Counted from the first letter of the stretch, positions 26,232-34,681 are shown. The stretch is DNA of 64,000 nucleotides from an uncultured Bacteroidales bacterium (GCA_902792895.1 CADBBK010000007.1:1-64000); one strand, 5' to 3'. Numbers and translations are program-made. Notes: generated by a model not told the origin, from the letters alone.

Positions 26232-26290
26232 TGTTATACCTATTTTATAATAATCAAACCTGAAGTGGAGATTTTTTACTTTTAGGACAA

Positions 26291-26298
26291 CAAAATTA
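26291..26298 (-). promoter_or_regulatory. Promoter of the FadL-type gene (-7 element)
   Basis: The minus strand reads TAATTTTG, a TAnnTTTG match, 60 bp upstream of the chosen start. Confidence 0.55.
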
Positions 26299-26725
26299 CT
26301 GCTATGGCGCAACATACTGGACAAAAAGTAAGAAAAAATGGCCATTTTGCCCCAAATCGCCACATTATTACATTTTTTAACAATCTCAAACTGTTAAAAA
26401 CGCAGGAAATCACCGCCTCTCAACGTCAAACGATGCTCGGCAGCTTGAGCCGCTCATCCGTAAGGCCCTTAGCCTCGAGTAATCCCGCAAACCGAAAGAA
26501 AAACAAGAAAAGGAAAACAATAAGTACAATAAATACAATTGTTTGTCGACCAATAATTTGTATTTATTGTACTTATTGTTGTTCTATATCCTTAGCGGCT
26601 TAGCGTGAGGCGCGAACTGGTAAAAGCGAGGAGATTCTCTTATTCGGGTCCTTGGGCCGTGACAGAGTCACGGCATAGGCAACCCTGAGGCGGATACCCC
26701 TCTAAACTGCTGGCGTTAGCGAGCA
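26299..26725. other. Gene-free region upstream of the FadL-type gene
   Basis: It contains a 23-bp perfect inverted repeat (26516-26580), the shared arm sequence at 26591-26610 and a short CCGTGAC/GTCACGG hairpin at 26657-26673. No credible gene was seen. Confidence 0.7.
26516..26580. repeat. 23-bp perfect inverted repeat, A/T-rich
   Basis: The arms 26516-26538 and 26558-26580 are perfect reverse complements with a 19-base loop. The right arm is followed at 26591-26610 by CTTAGCGGCTTAGCGTGAGG, which closely matches the outer arm of the 7440-7581 element. Both sites therefore carry parts of one dispersed intergenic element. Confidence 0.85.
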
Positions 26726-27439
26726 TCAAAGGGTAACGACGGTGCCGATGGGCTCTCCGCTCATCACCTTGCGCAGGTTACCCACAACGTCCATGTTGAA
26801 CACATGGATGGGCAGATTGTTGTCGCGTGCCATCACGGTGGCGGTCATGTCCATGACCTTGAGGCCACGGTTGTAGATCTCGTCGTAGGTGATGCGGTCA
26901 AACTTGGTAGCCGTGGGGTCCTTCTCGGGGTCGGCGGTGTAGATGCCGTCCACGCGGGTACCCTTGAGCATGACGTCGGCCTCGACCTCGATGGCGCGTA
27001 GCGTGCTGCCCGTGTCGGTGGTGAAGAAGGGGCTACCCGTGCCGCAGGAGCAGATGGCGACCTTACCGGCCTTCATGGCCTCGATGGCGCGCCACTTGCT
27101 GTAAGGCTCACCGATGGGGAACATGCCGATGGCGGTGAACACCTGGGCTGGCTGGCCGATGCCCTCGAGTGCCGACGACAGTGCCAACGCGTTGATGACG
27201 GTGGCGAGCATACCCATCTGGTCGCCCTTGACACGGTCAAAACCCTGGGCGGCACCCTTGAGGCCGCGGAAGATGTTGCCGCCGCCCACGACGATGGCTA
27301 CCTGGACACCAGCGTCCACGATTTCCTTGATTTGGGTGGCATAGTCGGCCACACGCTGCGGATCGATGCCGCTACTCTGTTCTGCTGCCAGCGACTCGCC
27401 GCTGAGCTTGAGCAATATGCGATGATAGATAGGTTTCAT
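26726..27439 (-). CDS. pyrH: UMP kinase PyrH
   Basis: This 237-residue protein phosphorylates UMP to UDP in pyrimidine nucleotide synthesis. It has the amino acid kinase fold with KLSGESL near residues 11-17, VVGGGNIFRG near residues 51-60, and the family motif GTGSPFFTTDT. Length and motifs match bacterial PyrH. It lies 93 bp after the TPR protein gene on the same strand and has no obvious promoter of its own, so it may be co-transcribed. Confidence 0.95.
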   Translation of the reverse strand: MKPIYHRILLKLSGESLAAEQSSGIDPQRVADYATQIKEIVDAGVQVAIVVGGGNIFRGLKGAAQGFDRVKGDQMGMLATVINALALSSALEGIGQPAQVFTAIGMFPIGEPYSKWRAIEAMKAGKVAICSCGTGSPFFTTDTGSTLRAIEVEADVMLKGTRVDGIYTADPEKDPTATKFDRITYDEIYNRGLKVMDMTATVMARDNNLPIHVFNMDVVGNLRKVMSGEPIGTVVTL

Positions 27440-27532
27440 GATTGAATTGTCGGTTTTAGGGTTAAAAAAATGAGCTGGCCCAACAACATGTTAAGACCAA
27501 CTCAATCTTTACTGAATCAACATGATCAGAAA

Positions 27533-28213
27533 TTACTTGCCTGCAAGAGCATTGGCACGCTCCAGATACTTGTCGATGCTGAAGCCGCTCTGCTGGATAA
27601 AGGTGGGATTCATGTCCTTAATAGCCTGATAAACGGCAGCCTCCTCGGCATACTTCTTCTGCTCATGCAGCACGGTGGCCTTCTTGAGCATGAAGGCGGG
27701 AGCGTAGTCCTCGTTGTCGCCAGCCATTGCGATAGCCTTATCGTAGGCGGCAAGTGCCTTGTCATACTTCTTGAGGTTGACATAGCAGTCACCCAGCAGG
27801 CACTGCGATGCGGGAGCGATGAGCACGTCCTCGGCCTTGAAAGCCTCGAGGTGCTTGATAGCCTTCTCATACTCGCCCTTGCCGTACAGGATAGTGGCAG
27901 CGTTGAGGTGAGCACGCTCACCGGGCTTGTTGCTGAACTCGGCAGCGACCTTCTCGTAGATCTTCAGAGCCTCATCCTCATTGCCCTGGAGCTTCTGGAG
28001 GTCAGCGTTACCGATTTCGGTGATTGCCTTCTCTTCGTTGGGCTTCTTTACCCAGTTGATGTAACCAAACACGAGCAGAATCACGGCAGCGATGGCCATG
28101 AGAGCCCAGTAGATGTACTTCTTGTTTTCTTCAATGCGCTGTGCCGCTGTTGAGAGTGATTCATTCACTTCTTCAAGGGTTGTGCGGGCACCCTGATCTT
28201 GTTTTTTTGCCAT
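27533..28213 (-). CDS. Membrane-anchored tetratricopeptide-repeat protein
   Basis: This 226-residue protein has a short cytoplasmic N-terminus, one transmembrane helix (about residues 34-53), and then roughly four TPR-like units (for example DEALKIYEKVA, YEKAIKHLEAF, YDKALAAYDKA, YAEEAAVYQAI). The plan resembles YfgM-type proteins, in which a TM helix precedes TPRs that contact the envelope machinery. A role as a periplasmic scaffold is an inference. It is probably co-transcribed with pyrH. Confidence 0.82.
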   Translation of the reverse strand: MAKKQDQGARTTLEEVNESLSTAAQRIEENKKYIYWALMAIAAVILLVFGYINWVKKPNEEKAITEIGNADLQKLQGNEDEALKIYEKVAAEFSNKPGERAHLNAATILYGKGEYEKAIKHLEAFKAEDVLIAPASQCLLGDCYVNLKKYDKALAAYDKAIAMAGDNEDYAPAFMLKKATVLHEQKKYAEEAAVYQAIKDMNPTFIQQSGFSIDKYLERANALAGK

Positions 28214-28256
28214 TTCTATTGCGTTATTTATAATGTATTCGACAGTTTAGCGGGTG

Positions 28257-28264
28257 CAAAAGTA
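28257..28264 (-). promoter_or_regulatory. Promoter of the TPR protein gene (-7 element)
   Basis: The minus strand reads TACTTTTG followed by C, matching TAnnTTTG, 44 bp upstream of the start codon. It probably also serves pyrH. Confidence 0.55.
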
Positions 28265-28379
28265 TAACTTATTCTTAAAATGAAAAAGCAAAATGGCAAC
28301 ATTTTTTGATTTTTAGGTGATTTTGGCGGCTTTACACACCTCATCTACACCCCGTGACAACGTTTAGCGTAAAAAATTT

Positions 28380-28411
28380 TTTGCGATTTTCATTGTAAAG
28401 CAGTATCTTTG
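28380..28411 (+). promoter_or_regulatory. Promoter of the zinc-ribbon protein gene
   Basis: TTTG at 28380-28383 and TATCTTTG at 28404-28411 are both exact matches, 20 bp apart. The ATG is at 28432. Confidence 0.75.
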
Positions 28412-28431
28412 CCACCGCTTCTAGATACATT

Positions 28432-29046
28432 ATGGAACTCAAGTGCCCACAATGCGGAAAATGGATGGCCGTGTCACAGGAAGAGCTTGTGATTCACGGC
28501 AGTCAGGTCGTGTGCCCGCAGTGTCTCGCGGTGTGCCTCTATGAGAACGGGGCGCTCGTGCCGCGCGACGACTCGGACGCACCCTACCGCCATAACGCCA
28601 GCGTGGAGATGTCCCCGCGCGAGAGCACCAAGTTCTGCTACAGTTGCGGCAAGCAGTTGCCCAGCGGCATCAGTTTCTGCCCCTACTGCGGTGCCGACTT
28701 GAGGGCGCCGTTTGCGGGAGGCAAGCCACATGCCGTCAATGAGCCGCAGCCGCCCAGCCGCCAGCCCGAGCCCGTCAAGGAAAAGCCCAAGCCCGCCGAG
28801 AAGCCCAAACCCTCGCGCCAGCCATCGGCACCCGTCAACACGCGCCGCGAGCCCGAGCCTGACCAGGTTGAGGACAAACTGCGCACCATGACGCACCGCT
28901 ACACCAACATGCACCCGCACCTGCACCAACGCGGCACAATGCCGGGGCCCGTGTTCAAAATCGTTGCCTACACGATTATCGTGCTGCTGGTACTGCTGTT
29001 CGTTTACATCGTCATCGCCGGTGCCAGCATCGAGATGCCGACATAA
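28432..29046 (+). CDS. Zinc-ribbon protein with C-terminal membrane anchor
   Basis: This 204-residue protein has two zinc-ribbon units: CPQCGKW with CPQCLAVC (about residues 5-40), and CYSCGKQ with CPYCGAD (about residues 67-85). A Pro/Lys/Glu-rich linker follows (residues 95-145), then a basic stretch and a single hydrophobic helix (about 175-197) close to the C-terminus. The zinc ribbons should sit in the cytoplasm, with the protein tail-anchored. I recognise no characterised homolog; function unknown. The N-terminal unit resembles the MJ0042-type zinc finger of short regulatory proteins. Confidence 0.8.
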   Translation: MELKCPQCGKWMAVSQEELVIHGSQVVCPQCLAVCLYENGALVPRDDSDAPYRHNASVEMSPRESTKFCYSCGKQLPSGISFCPYCGADLRAPFAGGKPHAVNEPQPPSRQPEPVKEKPKPAEKPKPSRQPSAPVNTRREPEPDQVEDKLRTMTHRYTNMHPHLHQRGTMPGPVFKIVAYTIIVLLVLLFVYIVIAGASIEMPT

Positions 29047-29086
29047 CTTCACACGGACAATCCAGATTAATTGATATGATAAATAG

Positions 29087-29112
29087 AAATGCCGCAGGAG
29101 TCTGCGGCATTT
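29087..29112. terminator. Bidirectional intrinsic terminator
   Basis: A perfect 11-bp stem AAATGCCGCAG/CTGCGGCATTT with a 4-base loop lies between the zinc-ribbon gene and the aminopeptidase gene, which converge. The A/T flanks suit both directions. Confidence 0.75.
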
Positions 29113-29152
29113 CCTCGTTTGTTTCGGGCCGTTAGGCCAGTGTGTTGCGTCA

Positions 29153-30553
29153 TCAGTTGGCAGCCATGAAGTCCTCCACATCCTTGGGATGGTAGGGGAT
29201 GCGCTTCTCGCCCAGGAAGCGGCAGCCATCGGCAGTGATGAGGATGTCGTCCTCGATGCGGATGCCACCAAAGTCCTTGTAGGTCTCCAGTTTGTCGAAG
29301 TTCAGGAACTCGGCGCAGTGTCCGCTGGCACGCCAGTCGTCGATGAGGGCGGGAATGAAGTAGATGCCCGGTTCGTCGGTCACGACGAAGCCCTCCTGCA
29401 GGCGGCGTCCCATACGCAGGCAGTTGGTGCCGAACTGCTCCAGGTTAGGCCTGGTTTCGTCATCAAAGCCCACATAGATCTGTCCCAATCCTTCCATATC
29501 ATGCACGTCCATACCCATCATGTGTCCCAGTCCGTGAGGCAGGAACATGGCGTGGGCACCAGCTGCAACAGCCTCGTCTACGTCGCCCTTCATCAGGCCG
29601 AGTTCCTTGAGGCGCTCGGTCATCAGGCGACAAACCGAGAAATGCACGTCCATATACTTCACACCGGGTTTGGAGATGTCCAGAGCGTGGTCGTGGCACT
29701 CCTCGACGATGCGGTAGATATCCAGTTGGCGCTGGTCATACTTGCCGGTCACGGGCATCGTGCGCGTGTTGTCGCTGCAGTAGAACTCCATCGTCTCGGC
29801 ACCGCAGTCACACAGGGCCAGTCGTCCAGCCTCCAACGGAGCCATCGACGGATTGCCGTGCATGATTTCGCCATGCTGCGAGAAGATAGTGGCAAAGCTC
29901 ACCTTGGCGCCATAGCTCTCGGCAATGCCGTCCACCTGGCCACCGATGTACTTCTCGGTGACGCCGGGCTTGATGAGGCGCATCGCTGTAGTGTGCATCA
30001 TGTAGCCCACCTCGGCAGCGCGTTCCAGTTCGACAATCTCCTCGGCCGTCTTCACCGCGCGCATGTTGATTACTGCCATGCGCAGGTCATGGGACACGGC
30101 CTCGGCCTGCTTGTCGGGGTGGATGCCCAGCAAGTCCATGATCTGGATCTTGGTGTCGTGGCGGTAGGGCGGCAGGAAATGGATGCGGCGGCCCTTGGCG
30201 CGCGCCTCGTCACAAATCACCTGCAGCTGCTTCATCGGCGCCGAATGGGCCACACCCACCTGGGCGGCCATGTCGGCCACGCTGTCCACCGAGCCATACC
30301 ACACGATATCCTCGATATCGATGTCGTCGCCAACGAGCGTTTCCACATCATTGTCGATGTCGATGACACCCACGAGCCCGTCGCGCTGCTGCCCGAAGTA
30401 GTAGAGGAACGACGAGTCCTGACGGAAGGGATAGTAAGCGTTGTTGGGATAGTTACAAGGCGACTCATTGTTGCCAAAAAGCAGAATCACGCCGTCGCCA
30501 ACGCGCTTTTTCAACTCGTTGCGGCGATTGATGTAGGTCTGTTTGCTAAACAT
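29153..30553 (-). CDS. Xaa-Pro aminopeptidase (M24B, PepP-like)
   Basis: This 466-residue enzyme removes the N-terminal residue from peptides with proline in position two. The N-terminal AMP_N domain (roughly 1-140) contains FLPPYRHD; the C-terminal pita-bread metallopeptidase domain has the expected ligands: Asp in CDCGAETMEFYCSDN, His in FLPHGLGHMMGMDVHD, Glu in DEPGIYF and Glu in GGIRIEDDI. Two manganese ions are likely. No signal peptide, so it is cytoplasmic. No clear TAnnTTTG promoter is seen upstream; it may be read from the panB direction or from a weaker promoter. Confidence 0.93.
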   Translation of the reverse strand: MFSKQTYINRRNELKKRVGDGVILLFGNNESPCNYPNNAYYPFRQDSSFLYYFGQQRDGLVGVIDIDNDVETLVGDDIDIEDIVWYGSVDSVADMAAQVGVAHSAPMKQLQVICDEARAKGRRIHFLPPYRHDTKIQIMDLLGIHPDKQAEAVSHDLRMAVINMRAVKTAEEIVELERAAEVGYMMHTTAMRLIKPGVTEKYIGGQVDGIAESYGAKVSFATIFSQHGEIMHGNPSMAPLEAGRLALCDCGAETMEFYCSDNTRTMPVTGKYDQRQLDIYRIVEECHDHALDISKPGVKYMDVHFSVCRLMTERLKELGLMKGDVDEAVAAGAHAMFLPHGLGHMMGMDVHDMEGLGQIYVGFDDETRPNLEQFGTNCLRMGRRLQEGFVVTDEPGIYFIPALIDDWRASGHCAEFLNFDKLETYKDFGGIRIEDDILITADGCRFLGEKRIPYHPKDVEDFMAAN

Positions 30554-30723
30554 AATGTCTTCTATCTATTTTATTGAATGGTTACTGTTTTATTCCTGAT
30601 TATCGGTAGTCTGAACTAATGCTAGTCTGACAAAATAAAACGCTGATGCTCAATTCATCGATTTGGCCTCAGATGGCTGACGCGCTGAGATATAGCGTAT
30701 AGTCTCATCGCACGCACGTTAAA

Positions 30724-31545
30724 CTAGTACTGTTCGTCGGCGTTGGGGAAATCACCGCTCTTGACATCGGTGATGTAGTTGCCCACGCTGTCGATGATCT
30801 GCTCACCCAGGTTGTTGTACACGCGCAGGAACTTGGGCTTGAACTCGCGGTTAAGCCCCAGCATGTCGTGCAGCACAAGCACCTGTCCGCTGCAGGCACC
30901 GCCACCGCCAATGCCGATGGTGGGCACGTTGATGGACTGTGTGACCTTGGCGGCCAGCGTGGCTGGAATCTTCTCCAGCACGATGCCAAAGCAGCCTATC
31001 TCGGCCAGCACCTTGGCATCGGCCAGCAGACGCGTGGCCTCGGCCTCGTCCTGGGCACGCGTGGAGTAGGTGCCGAACTTGTTGATGCTTTGCGGCGTAA
31101 GGCCCAGATGTCCCATCACAGGGATGCCGGCGCGCAGTATCATCTCAATGGCCGGGCGCATCTCGCGTCCGCCCTCCAGTTTCACACCATCGGCGCCGGT
31201 TTCCTGCATGATGCGCACGGCATTGCGCTGTGCCTCCATCGGGTCACCCTGATAGGTACCGAAAGGCATGTCCACGATGACCATGGCACGCTTGACGGCA
31301 CGCACCACCGTGCGGCCATACACGATCATGTCGTCGATGGTAATGGGGATGGTGGTGGCATTGCCCTGCATGACGTTGCTGGCACTGTCACCCACGAGGA
31401 TGATGTCGATGCCGGCCTGGTCCACAAGGGTGGCCATGGTGTAGTCATAGGCGGTTATCATCGCGATTTTTTCTCCCGCGAGGCGCATGTCGGCGATGCG
31501 CTTGGTTGTGACCTTGCGGGGGTCTGATACGGTATAGGTTGACAT
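30724..31545 (-). CDS. panB: 3-methyl-2-oxobutanoate hydroxymethyltransferase PanB
   Basis: This 273-residue protein transfers a hydroxymethyl group from 5,10-methylene-THF to 2-oxoisovalerate, the first step of pantothenate synthesis. Family motifs visible include KIAMITAYDYTMA (about residues 23-35), LVGDSASNVM with the metal-binding Asp, and GLTPQSIN. I start at 31545 (MSTYTVSD), because the promoter (31591-31621) lies inside the longer frame that begins at 31644. Confidence 0.95.
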   Translation of the reverse strand: MSTYTVSDPRKVTTKRIADMRLAGEKIAMITAYDYTMATLVDQAGIDIILVGDSASNVMQGNATTIPITIDDMIVYGRTVVRAVKRAMVIVDMPFGTYQGDPMEAQRNAVRIMQETGADGVKLEGGREMRPAIEMILRAGIPVMGHLGLTPQSINKFGTYSTRAQDEAEATRLLADAKVLAEIGCFGIVLEKIPATLAAKVTQSINVPTIGIGGGGACSGQVLVLHDMLGLNREFKPKFLRVYNNLGEQIIDSVGNYITDVKSGDFPNADEQY

Positions 31546-31590
31546 GATTTTTCTTATTTCAGTTTTTAATAATGAACATTCAAACGGTTG

Positions 31591-31621
31591 CAAATGTACT
31601 CGTTTGCAAGCAAAGGACAAA
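31591..31621 (-). promoter_or_regulatory. Promoter of panB
   Basis: TACATTTG at 31591-31598 and TTTG at 31618-31621 on the minus strand, 19 bp apart. This also decides the panB start at 31545. Confidence 0.7.
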
Positions 31622-31742
31622 ATTTTGCACTGCCATTCAACCAAAAAACGATGAAAACGCCCTAATATTAGGTGGCAATTGCTAATTTTTGATAATTTGG
31701 GCCACGATATAACATAAAAATCGAAAAACTGACATTATTCAT

Positions 31743-31773
31743 TTTGTCTTGTCGGTGATTTACATTAATTTTG
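31743..31773 (+). promoter_or_regulatory. Promoter of the Lys/Cys repeat protein gene
   Basis: TTTG (31743-31746) and TAATTTTG (31766-31773) are 19 bp apart. The leader to the ATG at 31828 is about 48 nt and A/T-rich. Confidence 0.75.
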
Positions 31774-31827
31774 GCCCCGCAAAATCAATTATCAATCTAT
31801 AAATAAAAAGTAAATAGTAAAATCATT

Positions 31828-32550
31828 ATGAAGAAATTCTTTTTGATGCTTGCCGTGGCTGCTATCGCCACCACTTCGATGGTTGCCCAGAACAACAACA
31901 ATGGCGCAATCGAAGAACCCGACCGCGTACAGATGAAGGCATTCTCCAAGAATCCCTCGGGTACCGATATCCCCACTGGATATGACAGCCCCCAGGTGGT
32001 GAACACTCCCAAGCACGAGTGCAAGGACCACAAGGACGGACAGCCCTGCACCAAGCCCGCCGACCAGCAGTGCCCCGACTGCAAGGCCAAGGCTGCTGCT
32101 GCCAAGCAGGAGTGCAAGAAGGCTGAGGGTCAGAAGTGCGACAAGGCCGCTGCCAACCACGAGTGCAAGAAGGGCGAGGCCCAGAAGTGCGACAAGGCTG
32201 CTGCCAACCATGAGTGCAAGAAGGGCGAAGCCCAGAAGTGCGACAAGGCTCCTGCAATGATGCTTAGCAAGAACGCCGAAGCCAAGAAGTGCGACAAGGC
32301 TGCCGACCAGCAGTGCAAGAAGGGTGAAGCCCACAAGTGCGACAAGGCTGCCGCCAACCACGAGTGCAAGAAGGGCGAAGGCCACAAGTGCGACAAGGCC
32401 GCCGCCAACCACGAGTGCAAGAAGGGCGAAGGCCAGAAGTGCGACAAGGCTGCCGCCAACCACGAGTGCAAGAAGGGCGAAGGTCAGAAGTGTGACAAGC
32501 CCGCCGACCAGCAGTGCCCCGACTGCAAGGAAAAGGCCAAAAAGAACTGA
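31828..32550 (+). CDS. Exported Lys/Cys-rich 17-residue-repeat protein
   Basis: This 240-residue protein has a signal peptide (residues 1-21, ending SMVAQ), then a linker of about 40 residues without Cys, then a Cys-rich part to the end. The Cys-rich part holds 21 cysteines. Its core is a tandem repeat of KCDKAAANHECKKGEGQ with alternating C-x8-C-x7-C spacing, in eight units at 32134-32550; unit 3 is degenerate and has lost one Cys. The segment KPADQQCPDCK occurs once before and once after the repeats. Lys is very frequent, so the protein is strongly basic. It has no lipobox and no type IX-like tail. No known family is recognised. Metal binding or a disulfide-linked structural role are possible but unproven. 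Confidence 0.85.
   Translation: MKKFFLMLAVAAIATTSMVAQNNNNGAIEEPDRVQMKAFSKNPSGTDIPTGYDSPQVVNTPKHECKDHKDGQPCTKPADQQCPDCKAKAAAAKQECKKAEGQKCDKAAANHECKKGEAQKCDKAAANHECKKGEAQKCDKAPAMMLSKNAEAKKCDKAADQQCKKGEAHKCDKAAANHECKKGEGHKCDKAAANHECKKGEGQKCDKAAANHECKKGEGQKCDKPADQQCPDCKEKAKKN
32134..32550 (+). repeat. 51-bp in-frame tandem repeats
   Basis: Units begin at 32134, 32185, 32236, 32287, 32335, 32386, 32437 and 32488. All are 51 bp except unit 4 (48 bp) and the longer last unit. Units 1, 2, 5, 6 and 7 are nearly identical in protein, with some silent changes, so recombination could change copy number. Confidence 0.9.
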
Positions 32551-32574
32551 TCTGACTGATTCAGACACTTGATT

Positions 32575-32629
32575 CCACGCGAAACCACTGAATGGCAACA
32601 CATCGGTGATTTAGCGTGGGATTTTTTTT
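32575..32629 (+). terminator. Terminator after the Lys/Cys repeat gene
   Basis: CCACGC (32575-32580) and GCGTGG (32614-32619) close a long stem with two internal mismatches; eight T residues follow at 32622-32629. Confidence 0.6.
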
Positions 32630-32657
32630 CAAATTTGCACTAATCCCCAACAAACCG

Positions 32658-34406
32658 ATGTCAACGGGAGGAAAACGAGTTCTCACAATAGTGTATTGCA
32701 TCATGGCGCTGTTGCCGCTGGCCGCTCAGGCCAAGGGCGATGCGGCGACGTGTCCCGTTGTGAAGATTGAGGCAGAACGGCTGGCCGACCTGAATATTCC
32801 CCGCGAGGGTACCTTGCTGTTGTGCCTGAACGGTGAGCCTACTGTCATAGGAAGCCATACCACCAACTTCGTACCCACGCCCACTATCGAGTATTTCAAG
32901 GACGGCAAGTGGCACGTGGTGCAAATGGCTTACGGCCATGACGACGGCTTTGCCGTGGAACTCTCAACGGGCCAGGTACTCATCGGCGGCGGTCATGAAC
33001 ACAATTTGGGCATCGGGCAGAGTTTCGAGGTGGAACTCTACGATCCACTGTCTCACACCTGCGAGGGGTTTGGCAGTCTCGACACCAAGCGGGCATTGGC
33101 ATCGGCCCTTGCGCTAGACGATGGTCGTGCCGTCATCGCCGGCAATTGGTATCACGAGGATGCCGTCGAGATGTATGACGGCAAGGGCGGTTTCGTTGGT
33201 GTGAAAGGCGTGAGTTGCGGACGGGCAACACCTTACATCCTGCGCACGGCCAAGGATGATGCCATCATCTTCACTCCAATTAATTCAAAGGGGCAATTCA
33301 CACCCCACCCGGTGATTGACCGCTTGCGTGGCGAGGCTTATAGTGAACCCTTACTCGAGGAGTGGGGACTGCCTGGTGGATATTATGCCAATAACTCGGC
33401 AAGTGCATTTATCGGTAATGAGTCCCAAGGCGATTATTCCTACTTGTTGATGGTCGAGAATGAGCAGGGACAAGCAGCGATTGCCCGTGTGACCAATGGG
33501 CAGTTCTCGCTGTTGCCCACCGATGTCCCTGTGCCGATGGCTTGCCAATGGGGCAAGATCTATTATGATGCGACCATTTATGCCGACCGTCGTGATCGGC
33601 GGGCATATTTATTGGGTTCTGACCCCGACAAGTACTGCCAATCTCCCAAACTCGATGCGGCGCGCGTCTATATCCTCACCATCGACTATGCCACGGTTCC
33701 TGCACGCTTGACACTAGGCTATACCGACGTGCTCAAGGACTTTGACGTCCGCTCCGCCCTCATGACCGCCGACGGCGACCTAATGATGGCGGGCGGAGTA
33801 CCGATGCAGAACAATTTCAAACCCTCGGGCGCCACCTGGCTGCTGCACGTCAGTGCGCGTGCCCAAGCAGCAGGCATGGGATTTCCCTGGTGGGGATGGG
33901 CGCTTATCGTCTTGGCCATCGCCGCATTGGCGGCTGGGCTGGTATGGCTGTTGCGCCACAGGAAAAGCACACCGGTTATTGAAACTGAAACTCCCTCCGA
34001 GGAGCCCTGCGAGAAAGTCCAGGAGGCTACAGTAGCGGGCACTGACGATACCGAACTCATGCAACGCATCTGTCAGGTGATGGAACAGCATCAACTCTTC
34101 ATGAATCCCAACCTGAAAATCACCGACCTTGCCACCACGCTGGGCACAAATCGTAGCGCGATCTCGGCCTGCATCAACTCGCAGCGCAACTGCTCGTTCC
34201 CGCAGTTCGTCAACACCTATCGCGTAGCCTACGCCCAGGAACTGCTGCGCAGTCAGCCCGATATTAAGATTGCCGAGGTATGTGTAAAATCGGGCTTTCC
34301 CAGCGAAGCCTCATTTTTCCGCATCTTCAAGGCCATCACCGGCACCACTCCCAGTGCCTGGAAAACCGCTAATCCGGCATCCAGCCACTTTTTCAAAAAA
34401 CCATAA
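32658..34406 (+). CDS. Membrane-bound one-component regulator: exported sensor, TM helix, AraC-type DNA-binding domain
   Basis: This 582-residue protein has a signal or anchor sequence (residues 5-25), a sensor region to about residue 400 with beta-propeller/kelch-like repeats (RALASALALDDGRAVIAGNW and VELSTGQVLIGGGHEH), one transmembrane helix (about 408-430), and a C-terminal AraC/XylS domain with two helix-turn-helix parts (about 465-575; LKITDLATTLGTNRSAIS and IKIAEVCVKSGFPSEASFF). It is built like the Bacteroidetes hybrid sensors, but without histidine kinase or receiver parts. It probably senses something outside the inner membrane and acts on nearby genes. I chose the ATG at 32658; the longer GTG start at 32616 lies in the upstream terminator and promoter-like region. 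Confidence 0.83.
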   Translation: MSTGGKRVLTIVYCIMALLPLAAQAKGDAATCPVVKIEAERLADLNIPREGTLLLCLNGEPTVIGSHTTNFVPTPTIEYFKDGKWHVVQMAYGHDDGFAVELSTGQVLIGGGHEHNLGIGQSFEVELYDPLSHTCEGFGSLDTKRALASALALDDGRAVIAGNWYHEDAVEMYDGKGGFVGVKGVSCGRATPYILRTAKDDAIIFTPINSKGQFTPHPVIDRLRGEAYSEPLLEEWGLPGGYYANNSASAFIGNESQGDYSYLLMVENEQGQAAIARVTNGQFSLLPTDVPVPMACQWGKIYYDATIYADRRDRRAYLLGSDPDKYCQSPKLDAARVYILTIDYATVPARLTLGYTDVLKDFDVRSALMTADGDLMMAGGVPMQNNFKPSGATWLLHVSARAQAAGMGFPWWGWALIVLAIAALAAGLVWLLRHRKSTPVIETETPSEEPCEKVQEATVAGTDDTELMQRICQVMEQHQLFMNPNLKITDLATTLGTNRSAISACINSQRNCSFPQFVNTYRVAYAQELLRSQPDIKIAEVCVKSGFPSEASFFRIFKAITGTTPSAWKTANPASSHFFKKP

Positions 34407-34471
34407 CAACAGTAAACAACTTAAACAACTTTAATTGTTGTTCCTGTTGTTTGATAAAAGGGGGCAAAGGT

Positions 34472-34510
34472 AAAAACGACTCTCAAATTATCTTTTGAGA
34501 GTCGGTTTTT
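34472..34510 (+). terminator. Terminator after the AraC-type gene
   Basis: An 11-bp perfect stem CGACTCTCAAA/TTTGAGAGTCG with a 6-base loop, followed by GTTTTT; flanking A and T runs extend it. Confidence 0.8.
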
Positions 34511-34543
34511 ACATTTTGAGAGTCCACAAAAACAGCGATGCAG

Positions 34544-34551
34544 TAAATTTG
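34544..34551 (+). promoter_or_regulatory. Promoter of the beta-helix protein operon (-7 element)
   Basis: TAAATTTG matches TAnnTTTG. The best TTTG upstream (34515-34518) is 25 bp away, longer than usual, which may mean activator dependence. The leader of about 125 nt carries a TGTGTC/GACACA inverted repeat at 34587-34603. Confidence 0.5.
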
Positions 34552-34681
34552 TAATCCAATAATATATCTCCAAAACCACATATATCTGTGTCAATCCGAC
34601 ACATTTATCCCTAGCGCTCATCCGAACCCAATTAGGATACTACATATTTTTAATTATTAACCAATTTAACCTAACTACATT

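Noticed and set aside
32134..32500. Regular 51-bp repeats suggesting a CRISPR array
   Set aside because: There are no unique spacers; the repeats are contiguous, in frame and encode Cys-rich units after a signal peptide.
34464..34472. A minus-strand -7 motif pointing into the end of the AraC-type gene
   Set aside because: No -33 element at suitable spacing and it overlaps the terminator stem, so a chance match is more likely.
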